64,000 nt of DNA from Billgrantia campisalis. Lineage in GTDB: Bacteria; Pseudomonadota; Gammaproteobacteria; Pseudomonadales; Halomonadaceae. Shown here one piece after another: positions 16,923 through 25,275 of this stretch. Below the pieces are notes generated by a model. It ran no database searches and was not told the origin of the DNA. It saw nothing but the letters and a program-made list of their open reading frames with translations. The number at the start of each line of letters is the position of its first letter. The stretch's first letter is position 1. Position numbers and translations under genes: made by a program. The stretch covers positions 124,001 through 188,000 of the forward strand of contig NZ_JABFUC010000005.1 in assembly GCF_022341425.1 (NCBI RefSeq), given 5' to 3'.

Positions 16923-18262
16923 GGTGTGGCCTCCCGGTCGGAGAGCGGTAGTGTCAGCGTCATGGTCGTGCCGGCGTTTATCTTCGAGGTCACGGTGATA
17001 TCACCGTGCTGGAGCCGCGCCAGTTGGCGGGCAATGTGCAATCCCAGACCGATACCCTGCGACGAGGTGGCATTGCGGGCCCGGAAATAGCGCTCGAACA
17101 GATGGGGCAGGTCCTGCTTGGCGATGCCGATGCCGTGGTCCACGATGCGACACTCGGCATGGTCGCCGCGCCGGGCCAGATACACCTCCACCGATGACTC
17201 CTCGGAGGAGTATTTCAGGGCGTTGGCGATCAGGTTGGCCAGTATCTGCTCGGCCAGCGAACGGTCGCAGCGTACCGGGAGTCGTGGGGGCCCCGTGAGG
17301 CTGATGCGAGGGATGTCGGTGGCTTCCTGCTGCAGCCGGCAGACCTGTTGGGCAATCTCGCGCAGATCATGCCTGGCCGGGGTGACGGTTACCTGGCCGC
17401 CGTCCAGCCGCGCCGTGGTCAGCGAGCTGTCCACCAGGCGCGTCATTTGCCCCACAGCGTCACGAACCCGGCCGTAGCGCGCCTGCCGCTCCTGCGGCGA
17501 CATCCGCTCGCCGCGCCGAATCAGGCGCTGCAGGCTGGCGTCGATCACCGCCAGCGGCGTGCGGAACTGATGGGAGACCATGGCGGCGAAGCTGCGATAG
17601 AAGTCGCTGCGCTGACGCTCCTGGGTGAGCGAGCGCTCGAGCCGCTCAGCCGCCATGCGCTGCCGTAACGCCCCGATCAGCAGGATGGCAAGCAGCAGCC
17701 CACTGAGCAGGATGCCCACCACCGAGGCGATCACCTGCAGCAGATTGCTGCGATGCTCGTCCAGCCGCTCGCCGGTGTTTTCCCACTCCTCGATCATCAC
17801 CTCATTGGCGAGCCGATTGAGCGACATCATCATGGGCTTGAGCAGCGTGTAGATGGCATCGGCGGCCTCATGGCGGCCCGGCTCGAGGTCCTGAAGCAGC
17901 GGCTCGATGGCTTCCAGCCGGTCGAAAGCCTCGTCCACCGCCGCGGCAAAGCCGAGCTCGGCGAGATAGCGGCGCTGAGGGCCTTCATCGAGCAGTACCA
18001 ACCGGCTGGTCAGGACATCATGGCGCAGCCCGGGACGCGCCTGCTCATCGCCGAGCACACGCCGATGGACTTCCTCGTCCAGGCGGTGGCTGGCGACCTG
18101 CGCCTGGGTGATGACCCACAGCATGTTTTCGCTGACATTGCTGCGCATGTCCTGCTCCACCTGAAACAGCCGGAACAGCGAAAAGCCGAGAAAGGCCGCG
18201 AAGGTGACGACGGCGACCATCGGCAACAGATAGGGTGGACGGCGGCGCAGCCAGAACCTCAT
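16919..18262 (-). CDS. Membrane sensor histidine kinase
   Basis: 447 residues. A first transmembrane helix (about 13-33) and a second (about 170-195) enclose a periplasmic sensor region of roughly 135 residues without a recognisable domain. The HisKA H-box is MVSHQFRTPLAVID near residue 230. The ATPase domain shows NALKYSSEE (N-box), DHGIGI (G1) and GIGLGLHIARQLA (G2). It would phosphorylate the overlapping response regulator. It overlaps the upstream molybdopterin-fold gene by four bases, suggesting that the secreted protein and the sensor belong to one signalling unit. Ligand unknown. Confidence 0.9.
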   Translation of the reverse strand: MRFWLRRRPPYLLPMVAVVTFAAFLGFSLFRLFQVEQDMRSNVSENMLWVITQAQVASHRLDEEVHRRVLGDEQARPGLRHDVLTSRLVLLDEGPQRRYLAELGFAAAVDEAFDRLEAIEPLLQDLEPGRHEAADAIYTLLKPMMMSLNRLANEVMIEEWENTGERLDEHRSNLLQVIASVVGILLSGLLLAILLIGALRQRMAAERLERSLTQERQRSDFYRSFAAMVSHQFRTPLAVIDASLQRLIRRGERMSPQERQARYGRVRDAVGQMTRLVDSSLTTARLDGGQVTVTPARHDLREIAQQVCRLQQEATDIPRISLTGPPRLPVRCDRSLAEQILANLIANALKYSSEESSVEVYLARRGDHAECRIVDHGIGIAKQDLPHLFERYFRARNATSSQGIGLGLHIARQLARLQHGDITVTSKINAGTTMTLTLPLSDREATP

Positions 18263-18792
18263 TGAATCTCCAGGCGCTCCAGCTGCCAGACCCAGCGGTA
18301 GTCATAGCGGATATCCTGCAGTTCGGAGTGGTCGTCGCGGGGGTAGACGATCCACAGCGGCCCCTTGTCGCGTGGCGTCAGCTTTTCGCCGTCCATGTGA
18401 GTGGCGACCACGACGTCGAAGTCGTGAAAGTCCTCGAGCGGGATATCGACGACATAGTCATTGAGCGCCGTTGCCACTGCCGTGTCGCCCTCGGCACCGA
18501 CCCGCTCCAGCAGGTCGCGCATCAGGACCCCCTCGAAGTGGTTGACGCCATCGGTCACCACCGTGGAGGTGGCCAGCTCCCGTGGTGGCAAGGCTTCCAG
18601 CAGGCGGCGGTCGAAGTGGGCTTCCTCGCCGACGTTGGGGTGGGCGATGTTGCCGCTGACCCGTAGCAGCGGTGTCTCCTCGGGGGCGGGCAGCGGGTCG
18701 GCTGCGATGGGTAGAGCGGCTGCCATCAACAGCGCGAAGGCAAGCCAAGGCGCAGGAGTGGCGCAGAGTGTGACGCGATGGCGCTCCAGCAT
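18259..18792 (-). CDS. Periplasmic oxidoreductase molybdopterin-binding-fold (SUOX-like) protein
   Basis: 177 residues from the ATG at 18792, chosen because GAGGAG lies seven bases before it and the protein then begins with a signal peptide (APWLAFALLMAAALPIAADP). An in-frame start 17 codons upstream lacks these features. The mature part resembles the small stand-alone version of the sulfite-oxidase molybdopterin domain (LLRVSGNIAHP, DGVNHFEGVLMRDLLERVG, DKGPLWIVYPRD). The conserved cysteine that binds Mo in true SUOX enzymes is not seen: the mature chain has no Cys. It may be a sensor or binding protein rather than an enzyme. First gene of an operon with the histidine kinase and response regulator. 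Confidence 0.75.
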   Translation of the reverse strand: MLERHRVTLCATPAPWLAFALLMAAALPIAADPLPAPEETPLLRVSGNIAHPNVGEEAHFDRRLLEALPPRELATSTVVTDGVNHFEGVLMRDLLERVGAEGDTAVATALNDYVVDIPLEDFHDFDVVVATHMDGEKLTPRDKGPLWIVYPRDDHSELQDIRYDYRWVWQLERLEIQ

Positions 18793-18877
18793 GGTGGGCT
18801 CCTCAGGGTGCGATGGGGTCACGGTCACCATAGCCAATATCACTCGGCCTATCTTCCGACCGTGGGGTATGACTGTC

Positions 18878-18895
18878 CCCGTTCAAACGAACGGG
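18878..18895. repeat. Inverted repeat in divergent control region
   Basis: CCCGTTC-AAAC-GAACGGG, a perfect seven-base dyad between the minus-strand signalling operon and the plus-strand unknown locus. There is no U-tract on either side, so an operator is more likely than a terminator. A weak TTGAGT-N17-CATACA lies just downstream on the + strand (18922-18950). Confidence 0.4.
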
Positions 18896-19065
18896 TGAAG
18901 CCTGATGCAAGTGAACTAGGCTTGAGTCATACAACAACTTACCGCATACACGACAACGGTGGGGCGTATGGCGCTGAGTCTGGCGGTGGCTCATTCTCGA
19001 GCAGGTCATGCTCTGCGCGGCGCCGTGGTCCCGTCAATTTTCTTTCCGGTTAAGGGGGTGACTGC

Positions 19066-20091
19066 ATGATTGCTGAGACGCTTCGCCAGCCCGCGGTGAA
19101 GGAGCGCGTCGTTCAGCTGGGTTACTTGCTCAAGCACACCTTCGCTCTCGTGGGCCGTGACCCGGGGATCCTCAGGCCTTGGGTGCGCATGTCCGTTTAC
19201 GGGGTGGTGATGGCCAGCCTGTTCTTCATCAGCGTGATCGCGCTGTGGGTGAACAACGGCAATATCGGCACCCCGGCGCTGCTGCTGTGTCTGGGAATGT
19301 TTGTCTACAAATACTTCTACTATGTGCGTCAGGAGCTCCGGCAGAGCTGGCTGGTGAGCGAGGTGCTGAAGGGGGAGAAGCGCTCCGCCGCAGAGGCCAA
19401 GGCCCGAGTCAAGACGCTCAAGGGCAAGGCCAGAGGCATTGCCCTGATCGATATCTTCTTCAGCGGCATGCTGAGCTGGGCGCTGCGTTTTGGCCCCGTG
19501 GGGGCGCTGATGTCGCTGCTGCTTCGCGGCTTGAGGGAGGTGTGGGACCTGGTCAACCACTATCTGCTGCCCTCGGTGGTCATCGACGGCCACGGCATTC
19601 GCGAGAGCGTATCGCGCATGAAGCGCCTCAAGGAAAGCGTCCCCGAGACCCTGGTCGGGGTGTTCGGGATCGACGTGGCGGCCCGAGCGGTAGGCACCAT
19701 CATGTTTCCGGTCTATGCCCTGATGGTGTTCGTGGGCCTGCTGATCGGTGCCTGGGTGGGCGATCCTCAGTCCGCCTACTACGTGGGCGACCCCCTGGCG
19801 GGTACGACGCTGGCCGGTGCCGGACCGCTGCCGGAAACCCTGCCGATCACGGTCCTGCCCATTCTGATCGCCCTGTGGCTCGCCAAGCTGTTCAGCGTGG
19901 TGCTGGAGCGCACTGCCGCCTCGGTCAAGGTGATTTACTTCTCGATCTTCTACATGCGCATCACCCACGCCGATGACATCGTCCCGGAGATTCGCGGCGA
20001 GCTGGAGGCCTATCTGCGCATGGAGGCCGAGGACCCCGGCCCGGTGGCGGCGCCGGATGGCCAGCAGGGTCAGCAGGGGCTTGGAAAATAG
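19066..20091 (+). CDS. Polytopic membrane protein of unknown function (locus gene 1)
   Basis: 341 residues, not recognised. Hydrophobic segments lie at about 43-62, 68-86, 126-157 (partly amphipathic), 207-228 and 258-280, with a charged loop at 92-120 (KGEKRSAAEAKARVK) and a hydrophilic Gly/Gln-rich tail. The order is hydrophobic pair, basic loop, central hydrophobic block, a PSVVIDGHGIRES motif with an amphipathic helix, then a second pair. It looks like that of the membrane protein at 21281, and the two may be distant relatives. Twelve bases separate it from the WD40 gene. No transporter or enzyme signature is seen. Confidence 0.75.
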   Translation: MIAETLRQPAVKERVVQLGYLLKHTFALVGRDPGILRPWVRMSVYGVVMASLFFISVIALWVNNGNIGTPALLLCLGMFVYKYFYYVRQELRQSWLVSEVLKGEKRSAAEAKARVKTLKGKARGIALIDIFFSGMLSWALRFGPVGALMSLLLRGLREVWDLVNHYLLPSVVIDGHGIRESVSRMKRLKESVPETLVGVFGIDVAARAVGTIMFPVYALMVFVGLLIGAWVGDPQSAYYVGDPLAGTTLAGAGPLPETLPITVLPILIALWLAKLFSVVLERTAASVKVIYFSIFYMRITHADDIVPEIRGELEAYLRMEAEDPGPVAAPDGQQGQQGLGK

Positions 20092-20103
20092 CGGGAGGTG
20101 AGG

Positions 20104-21171
20104 ATGTTTCATCGACGGTCAGGTGTCTCTGGCGTCCAGCGGCAGCGGTGGCGCTATGCCATCGCCCTGGGGCTGGCGGTGAGCGCGTCACCGGCCTGGG
20201 CACAAGGCGGCGGCTCGCCGGACTGGTCGGCCGCCGACATGCAGCACGAACTTGAGCTGGAGGCGAGCGTCACCCAGCTGGCGTTCTCTCCCGACGGGAC
20301 GCTTCTGGCCAGTGCCACCGAGTCGTCCCTCAAGGTATGGGAGCTGGCGTCCGGCAGGCTCAAGCACCGGCTGGATGGCCACCGCTCTCCGGAGGTGGAC
20401 CGGGCGCTGCCCGTCACCGGGCTGGCCTTCAGTCCCGACGGCAGTGTCCTGGCGAGCACCAGCTGGAACCCCGGCGTAATGCCCGATGCCTCGCTCAAGC
20501 TCTGGGACCCGGCAACGGGTGAGCTGCGCCAGGCGCTGGCCGGCGGCCAGGGGTGTCGGGAAGTCGCCTTCTCGGCCACGGGTGACAGCGTATGGGCGGC
20601 CTGCGGCCGGGATGTGCAGCGCTACTCGCTGGAGAGCGGCGATGTGGCCGAACGCGCCGAGCACTTCCCCGGTGAGCTGCTGCCCCAGGGGGACGCCGCG
20701 GCGGCGGCCGCCGAGCTGCCGATGCCCAGGCAGGGCCCCGCCGCCGCGCTCGCCTTGAGCGAGGATGGCACACGATTGGCCTGGGCCGGCCAGCCGCCCA
20801 CCTATCCCACGCCGGTCCTGCGTGTCTGGCACGCCGAAACGGCCGCCGAGGCGGACTATCTCGTCCTCGACCTCCCCGGCATGACCACCACGCGCGATCC
20901 CGTGTCCCTGGCCCGGGAGCACTATAGCCTGGAGCTGCCCAATCCCGTGACCGAGGAGCGTATCGAGCAGTGGATGCTGGACTCGGGGGAGGTGCGCGTC
21001 ATGCTCACCCTGAACAACCTCAAGGACGATGCCTCACGGGCCTGGCGCTATCGGCTGACCTTCGAGCCGCGGGAGGATGGTCGCTGGGAGCTGGTCCGGG
21101 TAGAGCGCAAGCACCAGTGCCGGCGCGGGCCCACCGAGCCGGATGAGTGGACGACCAGGTCCTGCGTTTAG
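20104..21171 (+). CDS. Secreted WD40-repeat protein (locus gene 2)
   Basis: 355 residues from the ATG at 20104; a GTG two codons earlier overlaps the GGGAGG ribosome site and is less likely. An N-terminal signal peptide (about 1-32, ending ASPAWAQ) is followed by WD40-type blades: LAFSPDGTLLASATE...LKVWELASG, LAFSPDGSVLASTSW...LKLWDPATGEL and weaker VAFSATGDSVWAAC. A C-terminal alpha/beta part with several charged strands is not a WD repeat. There are too few clear blades for a full seven-bladed propeller, so others are degenerate or partners complete it. Probably periplasmic, between two membrane proteins in the same operon. Function unknown. Confidence 0.75.
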   Translation: MFHRRSGVSGVQRQRWRYAIALGLAVSASPAWAQGGGSPDWSAADMQHELELEASVTQLAFSPDGTLLASATESSLKVWELASGRLKHRLDGHRSPEVDRALPVTGLAFSPDGSVLASTSWNPGVMPDASLKLWDPATGELRQALAGGQGCREVAFSATGDSVWAACGRDVQRYSLESGDVAERAEHFPGELLPQGDAAAAAAELPMPRQGPAAALALSEDGTRLAWAGQPPTYPTPVLRVWHAETAAEADYLVLDLPGMTTTRDPVSLAREHYSLELPNPVTEERIEQWMLDSGEVRVMLTLNNLKDDASRAWRYRLTFEPREDGRWELVRVERKHQCRRGPTEPDEWTTRSCV

Positions 21172-21193
21172 GGGCCGAACCAGGCTCTGCGAA

Positions 21194-21216
21194 GGCCCCC
21201 TTCGGATGAAGGGGGT
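21194..21216 (+). terminator. Terminator-like hairpin after the WD40 gene
   Basis: Eight-base-pair stem CCCCCTTC/GAAGGGGG with GGAT loop, 24 bases after the WD40 stop. It is followed by TCTCT rather than a real T-run, so termination would be partial. Confidence 0.45.
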
Positions 21217-21280
21217 CTCTGGGCCGTTGTCCGACTAGTCTGTTAGTACCTGATTACCTGCTCATGCGATAGGGGGATCC

Positions 21281-22267
21281 ATGTGGGACTTTCGGATCGG
21301 TCAGTCTTTAGGGCTGATGGTCAAGACGCTGCCCTTTCTGCTCTTCCGGCTGGCCGTCTACTTCGGTGTGGCCCTGGCCTATGTGTTGATGACCGGCGTC
21401 GGTGCCGGGGTCGGCTGGGGCATTGGCGGCTTCGGTGACGAGGGCTTTCGTGCCGCTTCCACCTTCTGGGGCGGCGTGGTGGGCTTCGGCATCGTCGGCG
21501 CCATCATGTATGTGCTGCGCGAGTACCTGCTCTACATGGTCAAGGCCGGCCATATCGCCGTGCTGGTGGAACTGCTCGACAAGCAGCCACTGCCCGAGGG
21601 GCGCGGCCAGATCGACCATGCCGCCACCGTGGTCAAGGAGCGCTTCGGCCAGGCTAGCGTGCTGTTCGGCGTCGACCAGCTGATCAAGGGGGTGTTGAAG
21701 ACCCTGACCGGCCTGGCCCGCGGCGTGTTTCGCCTCTTGCCGATTCCCGGGGCCCGGCAGTTCATTCGGCTGATCGAGCTGTTCCTGCGTATCGCCGTCG
21801 GCTTTATCGACGAGGTGATCCTGGCCTACTGCATTCGCACCCGCTCCGAGAACGCCTGGGCCTCTTCCCGCGAGGCGCTGGTGCTCTATGGACAGAATTA
21901 CAAGCCGATGCTCAAGAATGCCGCCTGGCTGGCGCTGATCGTCTATGGGCTCTCCTTCGTGGTGTTTCTGGTGATGCTGGCGCCGGCGGCCCTGGTGGCC
22001 TATCTGATTCCCGGCGGCTGGTCGGCGACTGGGGTGGTCGTGGCGCTGCTGTTTGCCTGGAGTGTCAAGGTGGCGCTGCTCGAGCCCTTCGCTATCACCT
22101 GCCTGATGCAGGCCTATTTCAAGACCATTGAAGGCCAGCAGCCTGACCCGGAGTGGGAGGCCAAGCTCGATGGGATGTCCAAGCCATTCCGCAAGCTCAA
22201 GGAGCGTGCCAGGGAGGCCGGTGGCCAGGGGCAGGCCGAGGCCGCTTCCGCCGAGAGCTCCGGGTGA
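21281..22267 (+). CDS. Polytopic membrane protein of unknown function (locus gene 3)
   Basis: 328 residues, not recognised. Glycine-rich hydrophobic segments lie at about 11-33, 36-50 and 60-92, amphipathic helices at 130-165, and two strong segments at about 212-242 and 250-275. A charged C-terminal tail (KPFRKLKERAREAGGQ) follows. Its order of hydrophobic blocks and the DEVILAYCIRTRSENAW stretch align by eye with the VNHYLLPSVVIDGHGIRES region of the protein at 19066. No known transporter motif. Spacing of 109 bases and a hairpin upstream allow separate expression. A short dyad (GACGGCA/TGCCGTC at 22342-22357) lies after it. Confidence 0.75.
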   Translation: MWDFRIGQSLGLMVKTLPFLLFRLAVYFGVALAYVLMTGVGAGVGWGIGGFGDEGFRAASTFWGGVVGFGIVGAIMYVLREYLLYMVKAGHIAVLVELLDKQPLPEGRGQIDHAATVVKERFGQASVLFGVDQLIKGVLKTLTGLARGVFRLLPIPGARQFIRLIELFLRIAVGFIDEVILAYCIRTRSENAWASSREALVLYGQNYKPMLKNAAWLALIVYGLSFVVFLVMLAPAALVAYLIPGGWSATGVVVALLFAWSVKVALLEPFAITCLMQAYFKTIEGQQPDPEWEAKLDGMSKPFRKLKERAREAGGQGQAEAASAESSG

Positions 22268-22411
22268 CGCACCGGTTCGGCGGTCAGTTGGGCAGCTAAG
22301 CTGGAGGTTGGGTCCGGTAAGCGGTGCTACCGGCAGCAGGTGACGGCATTTGCCGTCGATCTTCGACAGTCATCGATCCATTTGTCGTCATGACCGCTAA
22401 GGAGAAGGAAC

Positions 22412-23044
22412 ATGCAACTCAGGTGCAGAACATTGAGCAGCGCCGTTATCGCGGCGTCCATGCTGCTGCCGGTGGCCGGACACTCGCTGGCTGACGAGGT
22501 CGTCGAGCAGATCGAACTAGGACTCGAACTCTATCAGGAGGCGGAGTATGGCGCGGCCATCACCGAGCTGGAGTTCGCTATCAACGATATCCGCAAACTG
22601 ATGTCGAGCCGCATCGGTGCGACCTTCCCCGACGCACCGGACGGCTGGACGGCCGGTGAGGTGGAGTCGGCCGGTGGCGGTGCCGCGGCCATGCTGGGCG
22701 GAGCGGGAGGCACCATGCTGCAGCGTCAGTACCGTGAACAGGACGGCAACGGCCAGCTCGAGGCGTCCCTGATGATCGACAACCCGATGGTCCAGGGCAT
22801 GGCAGCGATGTTCAGCAATCCGGCGATGATCGCCGCCCAACCCAACATGGAGCGGGTGCGCCTGGGGCGCGAGTCGGTCATCGTCAAATGGGAGCCCGAC
22901 CGCTCCCGCGCCGAGGCGACGCTGCTGCTCGACGGGCGCATCCTGATGCAGGTGAAGGGGCAGAACATCGCCTCTCAGGAAACCGCGGTGGAGCTGCTGC
23001 GCGCCTGGGACCTGGCCGCCGTGCGTGAGCAGGCAGCGCGCTGA
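22412..23044 (+). CDS. Secreted protein of unknown function (locus gene 4)
   Basis: 210 residues with a signal peptide (about 1-27, ending AGHSLADE) and AAGGAGAAGG before the ATG. Residues 30-62 (EQIELGLELYQEAEYGAAITELEFA) look like a single TPR-type helical pair. Then come a Gly/Ala-rich stretch (AGGGAAAMLGGAGG) and an alpha/beta domain ending in LLRAWDLAAVREQAAR. Probably periplasmic. Its position after two membrane proteins and a secreted WD40 protein suggests a shared envelope role, but nothing in the sequence defines it. Confidence 0.72.
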   Translation: MQLRCRTLSSAVIAASMLLPVAGHSLADEVVEQIELGLELYQEAEYGAAITELEFAINDIRKLMSSRIGATFPDAPDGWTAGEVESAGGGAAAMLGGAGGTMLQRQYREQDGNGQLEASLMIDNPMVQGMAAMFSNPAMIAAQPNMERVRLGRESVIVKWEPDRSRAEATLLLDGRILMQVKGQNIASQETAVELLRAWDLAAVREQAAR

Positions 23045-23071
23045 CCCGCCTTTGGTTGCATACTGCATGAT

Positions 23072-23112
23072 CGTGGTGGTCTGCCTGTGCGCGGCCACCA
23101 CGCGCCGATTTT
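23072..23112 (+). terminator. Possible terminator after the unknown locus
   Basis: CGTGGTGG pairs with CCACCACG over a 15-base loop, followed by CGCCGATTTTT. The long loop makes it weak, but it sits 27 bases after the last gene and before the prkA operon. Confidence 0.4.
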
Positions 23113-23328
23113 TCCCTCGCCAAGCCCCCCCAAGCGTCCTTGTAGCGTTTAATTCCAGGCCCCTGGTCTCATCGAACCCTGCTCGCTCCCTGCGTTCTCA
23201 TGGGTACACGTATATTGCGTTGATAGCTCGCAGACCGCCATTGGCCGAATGCTGTCTAGGCTGAAGGGTAACCCACGGAGGCCATGATTCGTGCGATGGC
23301 CAAAGGGGCGGGCAAACAGGAGGCTTCG

Positions 23329-25251
23329 ATGAGCATCTTTGATCATGTGCAGAATCGCTACGAACGGGTCCGGCAGGAGGAAATGAGCCTGCAGGAGTAC
23401 CTGGAGCTGTGTCGCGAGGACCCCATGGCCTATGCCAGCGCCGCCGAGCGCATGTTGAAGGCCATCGGCGAGCCCGAGGTGATTGACACGGCGAAGGATT
23501 CGCGGCTCTCGAGGATCTTCTCCAACAAGGTGATCCGTCGCTACCCGGCCTTTTCCGAGTTCTACGGCATGGAGGAGGCGATCGAACAGATCGTCGCCTA
23601 CTTCCGCCATGCCGCCCAGGGGCTGGAGGAGCGCAAGCAGATCCTCTACCTGCTGGGGCCGGTGGGCGGCGGCAAGTCGTCGCTGGCCGAGCGCCTCAAG
23701 CTGTTGATGGAGCGGATTCCCTTTTATGCCATCAAGGGCTCTCCGGTCTTCGAGTCACCGCTGGGGCTGTTCTCCCCCGAGGAGGACGGTGAGCTGCTCG
23801 AACAGGAGTACCACATTCCCCAGCGCTACCTGAAGAGCGTGATGTCGCCCTGGGCGGCCAAGCGTCTTCAGGAGTACGGCGGCGATATCTCCCAGTTCCG
23901 AGTGGTCAGGCTCTATCCCTCGCGACTCAACCAGATCGCCATTTCCAAGACCGAGCCGGGCGACGAGAACAACCAGGACATCTCCTCGCTGGTGGGTAAG
24001 GTCGACATCCGCCAGCTCGAACTCTACTCCCAGGACGACCCGGACGCCTACAGCTTCTCCGGCGGGCTGTGCAAGGCCAACCAGGGGCTGATGGAGTTCA
24101 TCGAGATGTTCAAGGCACCGATCAAGGTGCTGCATCCGCTGCTGACCGCCACCCAGGAGGGCAACTACAACCCCACCGAAGGCATGGGGGCGATCCCCTT
24201 CGAGGGCGTGGTGCTGGCCCACTCCAACGAGAGTGAGTGGCAGGCGTTCCGCAACAACCGCAACAACGAGGCCTTCCTCGACCGGGTCTACATCGTCAAG
24301 GTGCCCTACTGCCTGCGAGTGACCGAGGAAATCAAGATTTACCAGAAGCTGCTGGAGCACTCCTCGCTCGACCAGGCGCCCTGTGCGCCGGACACCCTGC
24401 GCATGCTGGCCCAGTTCTCGGTGCTCTCGCGGCTCAAGGAGCCGGAAAACTCCAGCATCTACTCCAAGATGCGCGTCTACGACGGCGAGAACCTCAAGGA
24501 TACCGACCCCAAGGCCAAGTCGATTCAGGAGTATCGCGATGCCGCCGGGGTCGACGAGGGCATGGACGGGCTCTCCACCCGCTTCGCCTTCAAGATCCTC
24601 TCCAAGGTGTTCAACTTCGATAACCATGAGGTGGCTGCCAACCCGGTGCACCTGCTCTATGTGCTCGAGCAGCGCCTCGAACAGGAGCAGTTGCCGCGCG
24701 AGACCTTCGAGCGCTACCTGCGCTTCATCAAGGAGTTCCTGGCGCCGCGCTACGTGGACTTCATCGGCAAGGAGATCCAGACCGCCTACCTGGAGTCCTA
24801 CTCCGAGTATGGCCAGAACATCTTCGATCGCTACGTCACCTACGCCGACTTCTGGATCCAGGATCAGGAGTACCGCGACCCCGAGACCGGCGAGCTGTTC
24901 AATCGCCAGGCCCTCAACGAGGAGCTGGAGAAGATCGAGAAGCCGGCCGGGATCTCCAACCCCAAGGACTTCCGTCACGAGGTGGTCAACTTCGTGCTGC
25001 GGGCGCGTGCCCAGAACAACGGCATGAACCCCAGCTGGCAGTCCTACGAGAAGCTGCGCGGGGTGATCGAGCACAAGATGTTCGCCAACACCGAGGAGCT
25101 GCTGCCGGTGATTTCCTTCAACGCCAAGGCGTCCACGGCGGACCAGAAGAAGCACGAGGACTTCGTGGCGCGCATGAAGGATCGCGGCTACACCGAGAAG
25201 CAGGTGCGGCTGCTGTCCGAGTGGTACCTGCGGGTGCGCAAATCGCAGTAA
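23329..25251 (+). CDS. prkA: PrkA family serine protein kinase (YeaG)
   Basis: 640-residue AAA-type kinase related to E. coli YeaG, a cytosolic factor in nitrogen starvation and stationary-phase adaptation. The start at 23329 gives MSIFDHVQNRYERVRQEEMSL as in YeaG and has AGGAG six bases upstream; an in-frame ATG 15 codons earlier is unlikely. A Walker A GPVGGGKSS lies near residue 110, followed by a long PrkA domain (LHPLLTATQEGNYN, HSNESEW). The C-terminal kinase-like region runs to the end. First gene of prkA-yeaH-spoVR, with 24 bases to yeaH. Confidence 0.95.
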   Translation: MSIFDHVQNRYERVRQEEMSLQEYLELCREDPMAYASAAERMLKAIGEPEVIDTAKDSRLSRIFSNKVIRRYPAFSEFYGMEEAIEQIVAYFRHAAQGLEERKQILYLLGPVGGGKSSLAERLKLLMERIPFYAIKGSPVFESPLGLFSPEEDGELLEQEYHIPQRYLKSVMSPWAAKRLQEYGGDISQFRVVRLYPSRLNQIAISKTEPGDENNQDISSLVGKVDIRQLELYSQDDPDAYSFSGGLCKANQGLMEFIEMFKAPIKVLHPLLTATQEGNYNPTEGMGAIPFEGVVLAHSNESEWQAFRNNRNNEAFLDRVYIVKVPYCLRVTEEIKIYQKLLEHSSLDQAPCAPDTLRMLAQFSVLSRLKEPENSSIYSKMRVYDGENLKDTDPKAKSIQEYRDAAGVDEGMDGLSTRFAFKILSKVFNFDNHEVAANPVHLLYVLEQRLEQEQLPRETFERYLRFIKEFLAPRYVDFIGKEIQTAYLESYSEYGQNIFDRYVTYADFWIQDQEYRDPETGELFNRQALNEELEKIEKPAGISNPKDFRHEVVNFVLRARAQNNGMNPSWQSYEKLRGVIEHKMFANTEELLPVISFNAKASTADQKKHEDFVARMKDRGYTEKQVRLLSEWYLRVRKSQ

Positions 25252-25275
25252 CGGCCGCGAAGGCGGGAGGTCTGT

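Noticed and set aside
23215..23240. Possible sigma-54 -24/-12 element before prkA (GGGTACACGTATATTGC)
   Set aside because: The GG and GC are 12-13 bases apart instead of the required 10.
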